NCBI GenBank assembly: GCA_025201705.1
Contig: MU616895.1
Coordinates: forward strand, 1-33,502
Direction of reading: 5' to 3'
Origin: Dissophora ornata
Taxonomy: Eukaryota; Mortierellomycota; Mortierellomycetes; Mortierellales; Mortierellaceae
Length of the DNA stretch: 33,502 nucleotides
Shown: in pieces, positions 19,568 through 31,500 of the stretch
Layout of the letters: each line of letters starts with the position of its first letter
Position numbering within the stretch: the first letter of the stretch is position 1
Program-made: the position numbers and the translations under genes
Notes under the pieces: model-generated
What the model saw: the letters and a program-made list of their open reading frames with translations, nothing else
The model's database searches: none
Told to the model about the DNA's origin: nothing

Positions 19568-22500
19568 ATGGAGCCGGACGACCTTGACAGCTTTGAATTC
19601 ATTGACTACACCACCTCTGGACCATGGGAGAGGTTCATCGTCCAGATTGAGGATTGTCTCAAACACTGGGGCCTTGTCCACAATAGCTATGGGGTCTTCA
19701 ACCCGAACGTCATGCCCACATCAGAGGGCACGGGCCAGGACCTGGACCAGGAACTCGCCTTGGCCCTCGGCGAGGAGCAGCCCAACTCCGACACCACCCT
19801 CCGGACACACGCAGCTGCAGACGAAACAACAGGCGCAGCATCGATTCAAGCAGGAGGCGCAGGGTCTTTGTCCAAAGTGTACCAGCACAATGCGACTGTG
19901 ACGCTTGACAGTACTTCCTACACTCTCTCGTATCGATACCATCCAGCCAAGGCAAGGCTCGCTGCAGGAGTCGAGCGGATAGACCTTGACTTTCTGCCAG
20001 CCTCTCTAGAGGGTCTCGACCATCACATCCTTCATCGATGGACCGCACTTACACACATCCTCGTCCTCTCGCCCGCAGTCGATACCGATCCTCTTATCAT
20101 CGATCTCGGAAGTGCAAAGCTGTTGCTTTCGTCATTCGCGATAGCCTTTCAGAACACGGGCTGTAACATACCGGTGTTTGTGCCCATTGGCCATCCCAAG
20201 AACAGAACTTACACGGGACTCTCCATTCAGCCGCAGCTCTCGCACGCGCGGGACTCAGAGTTGGGGCTGGAAGAGTCGATGGAGGACCAGGCGATCGAGG
20301 TCAGGTTCAATACTGTCGTAGTACCTTACCCGCCGGCGCAGTACACGAATCTCTCTGGTATCCTTGATTTGTTTATTCAGCGGATGGGGATCGAGGATGA
20401 ACCCGCATACGATGGTGGAAGGGGAGGAGGCTTGGACGAAGCGGATGGGTGTAGTCCGGAGGTTAAGGATCAGATCTATGTATCTGGATTGTTTAGCTAT
20501 CAGCTAGATAGCTGGCGGCCATGGACTGATGCTACAAATGAGGTGCCGCAGTCGGACGATGAATCTTTACCAGCACCAAGCCTTCCTTTAGGGCCAGTTC
20601 ACGACCCCTTGAAGTCGCTTCAGCTTGTAGCCAGATTTGGTAGGCTGACTGCAGAAATGCTCGCTGTAGCCATGGTCCTTCTTGCTCAAAGAACTGGATG
20701 CTGAAAAAATGTTTGTTCTGAATGTAATACTGCTATAGCCTCTGCGCCCAGCACGGTTTATCTGGATAGCAAGAACCTCACCGATATGGATGCGAATCAG
20801 GCCAATATTTGGATTATCAAGGCGCTCTTCAAAACCGAAGAATATGGATTATTGAGCGGGATTTTGGAGGATGCAATATCATCCTGGAGCATGGAAAACG
20901 CGAACAGTAACCGTGCCTCAGAGAAGGAGGGGCGTTCTTACACTTCCCTTCTGCGCAAGGGCGCAAGGCTTATCCAGGGGACGATATCGATGGTCGATGC
21001 TGCCGATGTGGACAACATTGTAAAAGCCCTGCTTTCAAAACCGCGGCCTTCTTCTAGCTCGCGCCCCAAGCCTGTGACATTGCAGCCGAAACCTCATGGC
21101 TGGGAATCTACACTGGGCGTAGAGCGAGTCGTCTCAGCTGAGGAACTGGGTCTCCACTTTCGGCATGCGACTACTGTCCCTTACGGATCCCTTCTCTGGA
21201 AGATGTTGCAACACTTGGTGGACGTGATCTCACCCAACTCAAATATCTCCTACCCAACGTCGTTCATGGGGTTCCTGAAGGCATTATGGGCCGGATTACT
21301 GAAACAAATTGCAGTCAGCTGGAAGCGAAAGGAGATGATACCCGGGGTCCAGGTGTTTTTTGAGGAATCTACTCCTGAAAAAACGGGAAGCGGCGGATCA
21401 ATATGGAACCAACACCAGAGCAATGAGGAGGGTGGAACCAGGGTCCCTGCGATTGATTTGCGGTTCAACTTGCTGCACCAAAAGTTGTCCATGATCAACT
21501 GCTGTATTGCACGAGAGAACGCTGAGCGCAGGGAGAATTCTGCGGACCCCAACGTCCTTGCCGGCAATTTGTCATCGTTCTTTTCGACGTCATCGTCGTC
21601 AGCGTCATCCTCGAAATCCACAAAGTCCGTAGCAGTTGTGGCAGAGACGAAATTAGACACTACAGTCGGCACTGAGGCGGCACCAGATTCCGACAAAGTT
21701 GACGACGAGGAAGACACCCCGGTAGAGGGTGAAAGTACGGCTAGCCTGACGGAGGCTATAAAGAAGTTGGATATGACTTCAACAGAGGAATCGCCTGATC
21801 GAACAAAGGAAACAAGCCCGCCACCACAATCTGGTTCGCAATCTAAAGGCGAAGCGACCCCGAAGGCATTCAAGGGGCTCACGCTTTTGGAGACAGGAGC
21901 ACCTCTTGTTATTCCTAAGCTTCAGGTAATTCTTCTTGGACATATGTAACCTTTTTCACTTTGATAATCTGAAATTCCACTCTCTGACGACGGAGGTTAT
22001 ATGCTTTTTTTTTTTAGGATCCGGGTTACATGACGGAGGACATGATTCGTGAACAGGAAGATTTATTTGAGAATCTGGGTTCAACAGCGGAAGCAGCTCA
22101 GACAAGGGCGGAAATGCAATGTGCTCAGCTTATCTCAGGTAAACCAAGATAATGATGTTTTGCAGTTTTTCTTTGGTTAAAAATAACACGCGGAAATAAT
22201 GGCTGAAGCATTTTTGGGAATTCATGGTTTTTTTTTTTTTTGTTTTTTTTTGTTTGTGACATGGCAGATATGAGCGCTTTCAAAGCTGCCAACCTTGGTT
22301 GTGTCCTCGGTGATTTCATCCGCTGGCACTCTCCAAAGGACTGGGACAATGAGAAGCGACAAATGAGTACCCGGATGGCAGACAGCGGCAATTTCTGGCA
22401 AGAGCTTTGGGAGGTGAGTGGATACTCTGCTATGTCTTTCAGGTGTTATCGCATGTGGAGCTATGGGGAATTCTGTTGGTTCTAAATCCCGTTTGCTTCG

Positions 22501-23498
22501 AACTCTCGATTAGAAATCGGATCCTATCCCTGCAAACAAGCAAACACCTCTTTTTGATCATCGACAGGAGGCAGAGAAGGCACTGTCGTATCTGAAAGCG
22601 CTCTCTCCGACCCAAATCTTTGTTCAGTAAGTTGGTGACCCTCCAATTTGTTTTGAAATCAAAAAAAAAGAAAAGAAACGACTTTTTTTTTGTTCGCGTT
22701 TTCTCATTCGTAGCACGTATCTTGTCGCTATACATTATCTTTAGGTTACTTCCGACGATATTCCTGCTCGCGTATGACACTCTAGTCTCACACCCAATGT
22801 CGAGCATGAGCCCCAAAATCGCTAGGTCATTGCAGGAACTCGCCCAAGAGTTGACGGATTTCCCTTGGAGGGAATTTGGTACTATTACTGCTGCTACCGC
22901 TGCCACCACCACCATCAATGAGGTCATGCATGATCGAGTTCAGGGTCAGGACCTGGATTTGAAACCCATCCTTGCAAAGTTTAGAGAGGTCGAGATCACA
23001 CTGGGAAAGGTTATGGCGCTGATGCGCAAGTTTCCGGAACAGTACCACTTGGTAGAGCGGATTATGAACGAGCCCGAGTCTATCTCTGTGGTAGAGGATG
23101 GCGCAGAGCGCGATTGCGTTTACAAACTGTTTACTGCTGGAGTTGGAGGTGGTAGTGGTGGTGGCGGCGGCAGTGGCGCCGGTGGTAGTAGTAGCAATAG
23201 CAGTGGAAATGGTGTTGGCGACAGTGGTAATGCTAGTGCCTTGCAGGGATTGAGGTTGTCGTTCCCAAAACCCAACTGCCGTGAGTTTGTGATCGAGACG
23301 TTCGATCCTTCTTCTCCGTGTTCGTCCTCGATAATGTCCATGTCTATGTCAATGTCGAGCTCGGAACACGAAGGAGGAGGAGGAGACACAACGACAGGGT
23401 GGCATGCTCGTCCCCTACAGCGACGAATGTATGCGTGCTTCAAGGATTCGGAGGTCCGGATCGTTGAGGCGATTGCCAAGGACGGCATGTTTATGTAG
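19568..23498 (+). CDS. RAB3GAP1: Rab3 GTPase-activating protein catalytic subunit (6 exons)
   Basis: Exons: 19568-20639, 20739-21925, 22018-22138, 22268-22413, 22568-22626, 22745-23498. They sum to 1112 aa, against roughly 980 for the human protein. The N-terminus FEFIDYTTSGPWERFI matches the family start, which is why I chose the ATG at 19568 over the in-frame extension. LGPVHDPLKSLQLVARF precedes intron 1. Exons 3-4 hold the catalytic region: YMTEDMIREQEDLFENLG, then FKAANLGCVLGDFIRWHSPK. The Arg in FIRWHSPKDW (about residue 812) falls where the family's catalytic Arg is expected. The complex is a GAP for Rab3 and an exchange factor for Rab18. The C-terminal part has an unusual Gly/Ser-rich linker (about 23137-23240) and an MSMSMSMS run. 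It follows TRAPPC10 on the same strand. Confidence 0.92.
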
Positions 23499-23683
23499 CA
23501 TTAGCAACAGCAAAAAAAAAAAAAAAAAAATGAATATCAGTTTTAGTGTATCACCAGTTTGAATGAAAGTCCTCCTTCTTTGATTGTGTCCTTTCTCCCA
23601 AGAGTGACTTTTTACACGACCAATAAGATATTTATTTGCTAATGTACAATTAAAGCATAGAGGTAAAAATCCGGTATCCTCTC
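23499..23683. other. Convergent spacer between RAB3GAP1 and DBF4, with A19 tract
   Basis: 185 bp separate the stops of two convergent genes. A run of 19 A (23512-23530) starts 13 bp after the RAB3GAP1 stop. An AATAAA for DBF4 lies at 23631-23636 on the minus strand. The 3' ends of the transcripts probably come very close or overlap. Confidence 0.6.
23631..23636 (-). terminator. Poly(A) signal of DBF4
   Basis: AATAAA on the minus strand, about 48 nt past the DBF4 stop codon. Confidence 0.5.
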
Positions 23684-26600
23684 TTACTCAAGGAATACCA
23701 TACACCCTTCTCCATACTCCTCGAATTCCTCTTCCAGACTCGAGCTGCTCTTCAATTTCTTTGCTCCTGCTGGTACAGGAAGCTGGTTGCCGCGGTAATG
23801 ATGGTAACAACGCTCCAATTCCTGCTCTGCATGCGACATCACTGCAAACTGTTGTGGCGGTTGATAGTAATAGTGTTGGTTGTACATCGTCCGTCGACTG
23901 GGTGATGCCGTTGGTGAGGAATAGGTCGAATCTAAAGCCGACCGTGGGTCATGCGAGATCGGATCTGTGGGTGAAGTCGAACCAGGAGCAACAGGGGAGG
24001 CCATCACCATAGGCGACCCAAAACCACCGTCGCTATTGTCTACAAAGCTGGCGTCTTCAGAGGCATGGTATTGCGGCTGCTGATACTGGAAAGGTGGGTC
24101 CAACGACCGGTGCGCTGTCTGCGGAGTAAATGAGGTGCGAAGGTTGGAATATAGGTAGCTGCTATCGATGTTGCTGCTGCGATGGAACTCTCTGCTGTGC
24201 GCGGGCGGCGTAATGGGATAGCCAGGGCTAGAACCGTGTTGCACGCCACCAGGGCTGGCGCCCATGCCGTGATGCGAGTGAGGCTGCTGCTGTTGGTACT
24301 GCTGTTGGTACTGACGCTCGGATCCAACACTTTGATAGACGGGAGTACGACTGGAGGCAAAAGGAGCGTTGCTAGAGGCCATGGGAGTGTACCGCGGTGA
24401 CTGAACCTGAGCATGTGTCGGCGCTGGCGAATGCACTAACTTTGGCTCGAATTGCACAGGTGGCGAAAGTGCTGACGATGTTGGCTGCATTGGATGATAC
24501 ACTGGATTGCTGTTTCCTGTGAACGAAGGCAATAGAGTCCTCTTATGCTTTTGATGCTGCGACTGCTGAGGCGATTGCGACAAAAGACGAGCTTGTAGAT
24601 TTCTATCGTAAATAGTAGGTTGGGGTGTGCTTGGGGAATAACTCGCAACATCGTCCATAGGATGCATCTTTCCAGACATACGCTCCTCCTCTAAAATCCT
24701 CTCGAACTTCCTCTTCAACAACTCTCGGCTTATTGGCGGCGTAGGTAGGGTGACACCCGGTAAACCAGTGCATCGTCTCAGATTCGCACCCTGAGTTCTT
24801 GCAAACGCGCCTCGTCCTGCACCCGGCGATTTAAGTAGCGCCACATTGTCGTACGTATCCTTATCCGCCTCGCTCGAACCCTCACCCTCACCCTCGGCCT
24901 CAACCTCACCGGAAAATACGTAGTTCTCAAGAGGAGTGGGCATTGACGGCTCAACCCCGTCTGAAACCATGCTGGTCAAGTTGAGAGACAAGTGAATAGG
25001 CATTGGCGGGTCCGTCGCTTCAGAATCTGCAATTAATCCATCGAGGAATTTGTCGTCTGGCTGAGTGACATCGGTCTCCACCTGGCTGGTCAAGTTGGTT
25101 TCAGAAGCAAACGTCTTGTCCGTGAATGGTGACTGGAACTCGCTATTGATATAAAAGTTCGATCGCGATAGGCCTCTGACCAGCCGCGAATCTGATCCCT
25201 GCGTGAAATCAGCTGCAGAAATGGCATATGATTGCGCCATCGATGGCGACGCATCATCCCCGAGGTTTGTTGGGAATTCCTCTCCCTCTCCAGTTTCTGA
25301 CATGTCCAGCCGCGACATCTCTGAGGACAGATCATCATCCTCAACCTTCACAACCTCGGCTTCCACTTGGGCGATCTCGACCTCAACATCTACTTTCCTG
25401 AGCTCAGCATCATCAACCTCGTCAGCGATGGCGCCATGCACCTCCTCTAGGTCCTGCTGCCTATCAACAACCCCAACATCCGCCATTGAGGCGGTATTCG
25501 ATTGATTTTCAACTATTGCGATTGCTGCTTTGACATCCTTTATCGCGATTGGCGCCTCCTGATCCGCCGTTCCTTTTTCCGATGGCAATTGCTGCTCTAA
25601 TTCGGACTTGTTGGGAGTGCTGGATCCTCCTGAGCCGTTTGAGTGGATCTTAGGTTTGCGTTGTAAGAGTACTAGGAGCTGATCCAATTGCTCAAACTTT
25701 GACGTGTCGTGCGCATACCTCCGATGTTCTGGAGTGGCAATGTGCTGCAGGAATGAGGGAAGTAGAGGAGTACATGTCAGGACGCCTCTTATTATGCATG
25801 TCATTCAAATGATCATATTGAGTCAGGCTCCAACCTCGTTCAAGTCTTTGTAGAAATCTCGGCAGTTTTCGCAGTAGCCCTTCTTAAGATACACTCGTGG
25901 CATAATTGCAACAGGCGGGACATCCACTTCTGTTGCCTCTGTAGTGGGGGTTGCTTCCATCCTTTTCTTCTCTGCAGGGGCCATCATCCGCTGTGGCACA
26001 GGTGTTGGTGGTCGTGGGGTGGGGAAAGGAGCGAGTTGCTGATTAGCGGCATTAAGATCCGCGACTGCCAAGGGCAGCTTTTTACTGGGAACTGATTCAC
26101 AACTTGCAAAAGTCCTGTTCGACTTGAAAACATCGGCCGGACGCACAAACTCTGTTTTCTTGATTTCAGGTGGGTGAGTAGGAGTTACACCAGCCTCGCC
26201 CTTGGTGGCGTTGAGGACTCGCTTGCCCAACTGCTCCAGGACCCGATCCTGATTCTGCATCCCATGCAAAGTCTGTGCCTTTCCTACAACAGAATTGGTT
26301 GAGACGGCGTGTGATGTAACAGAGTTGACAATGCCTGAGGCAAGTTGAGATACAGGTTGCGGCCTTGGCGTATCAGCCTTCTTGGTGGCCTCAAGTGTGT
26401 TCTCTTGTTCGCCCTTGTCGTCCCTGGCAGCTTCCTCTGCCTTATTATTGTTTGCCGTTTCCTGGAGCGTTTTGGCACGCCCACCATGTTCGTCAAACCA
26501 AAGGAAAGGACTTCTGTGGGTAGACTGGATGCGGAACCTAGGCCAGTGATGCCTTCCGAGCGAAGACGGCTTTTTCGGATACTCGTACGCAAGGACCGTT

Positions 26601-27797
26601 TGGTAATGTCCTGTTGTATCCTCCACGAGCATGTAATAGTTCTTGAACACGTAATAATCCGCTCTAGGCGAATCATCGTTTTGAGTGGTGGTCAATCCAT
26701 AGACTTTGTCGCGGTGGAGATAATCCTGTAGATTCAAATTTTCGTTCGGTGTCATCGGCTCAAACAGTACCGGCGCCAGCAAACTCACCATCCGGTTCAG
26801 ATTCCAAATTTTAATCCCAAACCCCATGGCTTTGACGAGAATGTTGTTCTCTGCGCTCGGAGCCAGTGGTAGTGCTGATGGTTTGAGAGGAAACTTTCCT
26901 GGGACCATTGGCGTGGGTGGCGTTGCAAGTGGGGTTTGAGCTTGAGCCTGATTCTTGTCGCTATTGGCTTTGCTTCGTGCCAGGGAATCCTTGCTGGGTA
27001 TAGGGTTTGTTGTGATGATATGGGTCACGTCGTTTGAAAAGAACATGGCAATGGTCTGCAGGATTATCGGCGAAATAGAAAGAGATGTCAGGAGGCTAAT
27101 TTTCAATGCAAGCTTCTAGCATCTACAGCAGATTCGACAGCAGATTCGACAACAAACTTACAGCGCCGTAAACGACGAGGGTCTTGGACAGTTTGGTCGC
27201 GGTATGGGCCTCAATGTTGTCGAAATAAAACTTGGATTTCGATAACATTGCTGTCATCCCCTGAATCCACTCTGGTGAGCCATATTCGCGCTTCGTGCCT
27301 TGAGGACGAGGCTGTGCCTGAGAATGGTTCTGCGTCTGCGTCTGCGTCTGATGTTCAGCGCCTTCGCGGGCAACTGTCGGTGGGTTCTGCTGCTCGCGCT
27401 TGATATTATTGGAGGTGACGCCAGGAGCTACAGCAGGTGGCTTCGCCTTGAGCTGGGGATTGGACACCGAGTTACTTGTGACTCGATGAGCTTTGACGTT
27501 TGACAGGTTTAGGCCGGAGGATGTCTTTTGCTGCAGTGCGATCCTATTTCGCTGAACATCCCTGTCATCCATGGCTGCTGTGGTGTGGCCTGTAGGTGCT
27601 TTCCGAGTGAGGAGGTCGGCGGATGAGGCAGATGTCTTTGGCAGAATATTTTCCTGTCCGATCTTGCCGATGGGACCAGCCTGGGGCGCAAGAGTGGCAT
27701 CTTTATTCCCAGGGAGCGAATGCCGAAGAAGACCGTGAGGTTGGCTCTTTGACTCCTGGAGAGGCCTGCGTAAGGGATTCAGGGCGCGTTCAGCCAT
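23684..27797 (-). CDS. DBF4: DBF4-like regulatory subunit of CDC7 kinase (3 exons)
   Basis: Exons: 27797-27162, 27055-25835, 25744-23684, with introns of 106 and 90 nt and all joins in phase 0. The product is 1305 aa, about twice the length of yeast or human proteins. Dbf4 binds and activates Cdc7, which phosphorylates the MCM helicase to fire replication origins. All three conserved motifs are visible. Motif N (BRCT-like) reads SKSKFYFDNIEAHTATKLSK then FFSNDVTHIITTNPIP. Motif M reads NYYMLVEDTTGHYQTV. Motif C is the zinc finger GYCENCRDFYKDLNE|HIATPEHRRYA (CX2C...HX5H), split by intron 2 between Glu and His. Intron 2 has an unusual GTTGGA donor, the only GT before a stop. The ~680-residue C-terminal extension is Gln/Ser/Pro-rich and probably disordered. 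It diverges from the FYVE-RING gene. Confidence 0.92.
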
Positions 27798-28531
27798 TGT
27801 CGCAATAAATAAGGCTGTAGTTCAATCTGTCCTGCCCTGTTCCTGAATGTGTCGCGCGGATGACGGGCGCGGTCGGTCAAGGTTGCTCTTGGAAGACGAA
27901 AATTCAGCAGAGGATCAAAGGGAGCATTGGCTGTTGGGGAGGACAGATAGATCTCTGTTGGTGGCAATTGGTAGCAGCAGCAGCAGCTTGCTAGCATGTG
28001 TTGTTGTTGAGAGACAAAGCCAGCCCACACCGGCGGGCTTTGCGGCTGGAGAGTAGAGTGGATCACGTGGTGTGCTCAACAGTCGCACGACAAAGACAGG
28101 TGCACCCAGGACAAAAGGAACAGAGCAAGAGAGCGAATGCAATGCGCAATAGAGTGCGGTGCATGCCCCCAAGTTTCCTTTTCCCTTCTCCCTTCCTCAC
28201 ACATCTCTCCCACCAGGCACTTGGCGCCTCATTCCTTGCCTCGACTGATCCTCGCAAACACACTCGCGATCGCACCCACACCCGCTTCTCCCTCTTTCAC
28301 ACTCCCTCGTCGTGCTCATTTGAGCCGTCCTGAAGGTAAGGGAACTCGCTCCTCTGCCTTGCAGCTACCATCTCCCACTTGTTTCCCACACAAAACAGAC
28401 TCCTTTCAGAAACCACGTCTAATTCGCCACGCTGTAACCATTGTCATGTCATCGTACCATCCTAGCGCACATTCCTCCCTTAAACAAGCAACCCCTGCAG
28501 TCAACCAAGCAGCATTCAAACGCAGTGACAA
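27798..28531. promoter_or_regulatory. Shared divergent promoter of DBF4 and the FYVE-RING gene
   Basis: 734 bp separate the two start codons, so both genes are probably driven from here. The right part looks like the leader of the FYVE-RING gene. A possible leader intron has donor GTAAGG at 28336 and acceptor at 28398 or 28409. A palindromic TTGGCGCC at 28221-28228 resembles E2F/SBF-type cell-cycle sites, which would suit DBF4, but one such site proves little. No TATA box was assigned. Confidence 0.5.
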
Positions 28532-28535
28532 ATGA
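28446..28535 (+). promoter_or_regulatory. 29-codon upstream ORF overlapping the FYVE-RING start (ATGA)
   Basis: An ATG at 28446 opens a 29-residue frame (MSSYHPSAHSSLKQ...) whose TGA stop at 28533-28535 overlaps the main ATG at 28532-28534 as ATGA. If both lie on one transcript, the main protein would be made by reinitiation or leaky scanning. It lies after the possible leader intron, so splicing would not remove it. Confidence 0.45.
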
Positions 28536-31500
28536 TCGCCACCGTCGTCTCGCCTGGGTCCATACCAGAGTTTGTGCACCCCCCCGTACCCGGCGAGAGC
28601 CATGACTTTTACGGAGACACACACCTCGACTCGATCAAACTGCCCGTCCCTGTTGCTGTCCATAGCCCCACCTCTGCAAGATCAAACTCGGCCCAGTTTG
28701 TGGATCCACTTGCTGTAGATGATATCCTTCACATGGGCAGCAGAGAGTCAAGCACACCTGCATCGGCCAGGAACGAATCAGTGCGCGAGCTCGTCTCAGG
28801 GGCTACTCTTGTCGTAGGTGCAGACCAGACAGAGGGATCCTCGGACGACATCTTGTGGGCAAAGCTTGTCGAAGGGTGCATCAATGGACAATCAGAGCTA
28901 GTTCAGGAGATCCTGACGCAGTCACCCCAGCTCAAGGACTCAATTGACAATATATCATCCGCAACAGGCATGAACCCCCTTCATTTCGCCGCTTCCCGAG
29001 GGCACGACGAGATCGTTCGGATTCTGATTGATCAGGCGGGAGCGGTAGTAGATGTTCAAGACCGTGAAGGCGAGGTAAGTGTCACATCTCCAATAGAAGC
29101 TAATGTGTTTGATTAGTCGTCCCCCTGGATATATATATTCATCGTTTAATTTGCATCAAGACTAAACGAAAATGGCGTCTTTGATACATTACATATCTTG
29201 ATAGACGGCGTTGCTCAAGGCATCTTACTCAGGGTGTTACCCAGTTGTGTGTTTTCTACTAAAGCGAGGCGCTAATGTGCACCAGCGTGACAAGGATGGC
29301 TGGACAGCACTGCATAATGCTAGTTCCAAGGGATTTATCGATATCGCCCAAGTTCTACTGGAGAAAGGCGAAGCGGATATTAACACGCGAAGCAGGATGG
29401 GACACACCCCTCTTAGTATGGCCGCCACCCGCTAGCCCAGAGTTCCGCCCGTCAGCGGGTTAATGCTCTTGTGTCATCGTTCTCGTTTAATCCTACGCTC
29501 TCTCTCTCTCTCTCTCTCTCTCTGACTCCAACTTGCGTCTATTTCTCATATGCTTCACATGGAAAAAAAAATAATAGTTAATGCCGCCTCCAAGGGGGAC
29601 ATCGCCATAGTCCTGTACTTTTTGAACCATGCAAGGGCGAACCCACTTCTTAAAAACACGTTCTCGGAGATGGCGTATGATGTTGCTGCCGCAAACAGCG
29701 AAGCCTACCTCTGCGACATTCTGCAGAGTAGTGAAAAACAATGGTGGAAGGGTGGGTGATCCAATCTGTAATTGCGGTTGGATAGTAGTAGACTATCACT
29801 CTCCGCAGCCTTCTAATCTTGTGCCGTCCGTCGTCATCTAGAGGAATACTCTGCCGACCAGATATACGACCCACTCGCCATTCATAGCACTGTTCTCCTG
29901 ACTGTGCACGAAAACCAAAGAGCATCTTCATCCTTTCCACTCTCACTCATGACCCCCAAATTCTCTGCAAGTGCGCTCGCTCAGCAAGATATGTGTGGTC
30001 CATGGTCTCTCCCTAATGGGCGACCCTCTACCAAGGACGATGTTCACTTACCCCTTATCGCTTCATCGGGCGCATCTAACGCAAGAGCAAACATGCAACG
30101 AGGGTGGTTCTGGCTGACCGAATGGGTATTCGACAGAACGGACCCCAGTATTGACAGCGAGGGATGGCAGTATGGCAAGTCTTTGACTGACGCGAACCAG
30201 CAGTGGTCTGGGACCCCACCCACCTCTGGAAGCAACTGGGTGCGACGTAGGAAGTGGATCAGGGTCATGAAGAGGCGGATGGACTTGGTCAGTAACAGAG
30301 GAGACGTTTCTGAAGTCGATGCCAGCCAATCTCAGTTTTCGCAGGAGTTGTCAGGGAACTATGTGAAACGAGCAGATCTTGCCCTGCGACCAGACGAAGG
30401 ATTTGCAGATTCGGCACAAGAACTTGCGAGGTACCGTCAGGCCATACAAATTCTGCTCAACGGCGTTAAAGGTGAGTGCCAGGTATTATGTTGTTTGTGA
30501 CATATTAATATATCTTTACTCGACGCACTTACAACATCTTTGCTGACACTGTTTGACTGATCTCTCTTAGTTGACAAGGATCCTGCATCGAAACAGTCAG
30601 CTTCTACCTTATTGACAGAGTATCTCCAGCACGCCGAGGAACTAGCCGATTCTATCCAGCAGCGGGAGGCCGCATTTGGAAGCTTCCAGCAGCTGGAGAT
30701 ATCCCGACCACAAATTGCATCGAGCTCATTCGCAGGTAGTGCCGGATCGAGCAATGAACTGAGGAGCTTGACCCTTCAAAAATCACGACCAGCCGACACG
30801 GAAATCGTTGGGGATCTAACAGAATCCTATAACAGGCACAACGCTGAAGACCTTTTAGAGGGAACTAGTGACGGTAGCTTTGCCAGTGCAGACAATGACA
30901 TGGACGTCTCTGGCAGCAGTACAGAAGACGCTAATGGAACGCTGCATGAACATGACCAAGATTCAGAGTCAGTGCACGATCAAGAACAAGGCGAGATGCT
31001 TGACACTGAATTCCCAACTGTTACCACTGCCTCGACTATGGTGAATGGTGACCAGGAACTAGCAGCTTCGGACACCCCAACACAGGGAAATGTGCCAGAG
31101 AGTGAGGTTGCTAACGGACACAGCTCCACATCCAATATACCCATTCCCACGTCAAACCATCAAGTTCCAGAGGTCGCCGTCCTCAGTGCCTCGCCTGCAG
31201 CACCGCAGGCTGACCCCTTCCCAATGGCTCGTCTTACGCGGAATCCTAGATCCTCGACGTCATCATCGTCAACTAGGTCCAACGCAACACACCTCCCCGC
31301 GAGCCCTTCTGCAACAGGGTCTATGCTTTCCAGCCAGGGCGGTTCAAGCGCCCCAATAACTCATGTTATTCGCTCAAGAACAGAGCCGGAACCAGCGCAT
31401 ACACAGGAGAGCTCTGCTACGCCCACGACTTTTGCAAGTCAGGACAGGCAGGATAGGACATCCTCTACTCGGATTCAATCTATGCAGACGCCCCACCACC

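Noticed and set aside
21250..21882. 210-codon minus-strand frame opposite RAB3GAP1
   Set aside because: It is antisense to exon 2. Its acidic/serine composition mirrors the sense low-complexity sequence.
23512..23530. A19 tract after RAB3GAP1 as a retrocopy poly(A) tail
   Set aside because: The gene has five phase-consistent introns, so it is not a retrocopy. The tract is a simple repeat.
24040..24414. 124-codon minus-strand frame overlapping DBF4
   Set aside because: It is an alternative frame of the DBF4 tail, and the main frame is open for the whole 2 kb exon.
27915..28333. Several short open frames in the DBF4/FYVE-RING divergent region
   Set aside because: They overlap each other on both strands, have no conserved features and fall in the expected promoter/leader.
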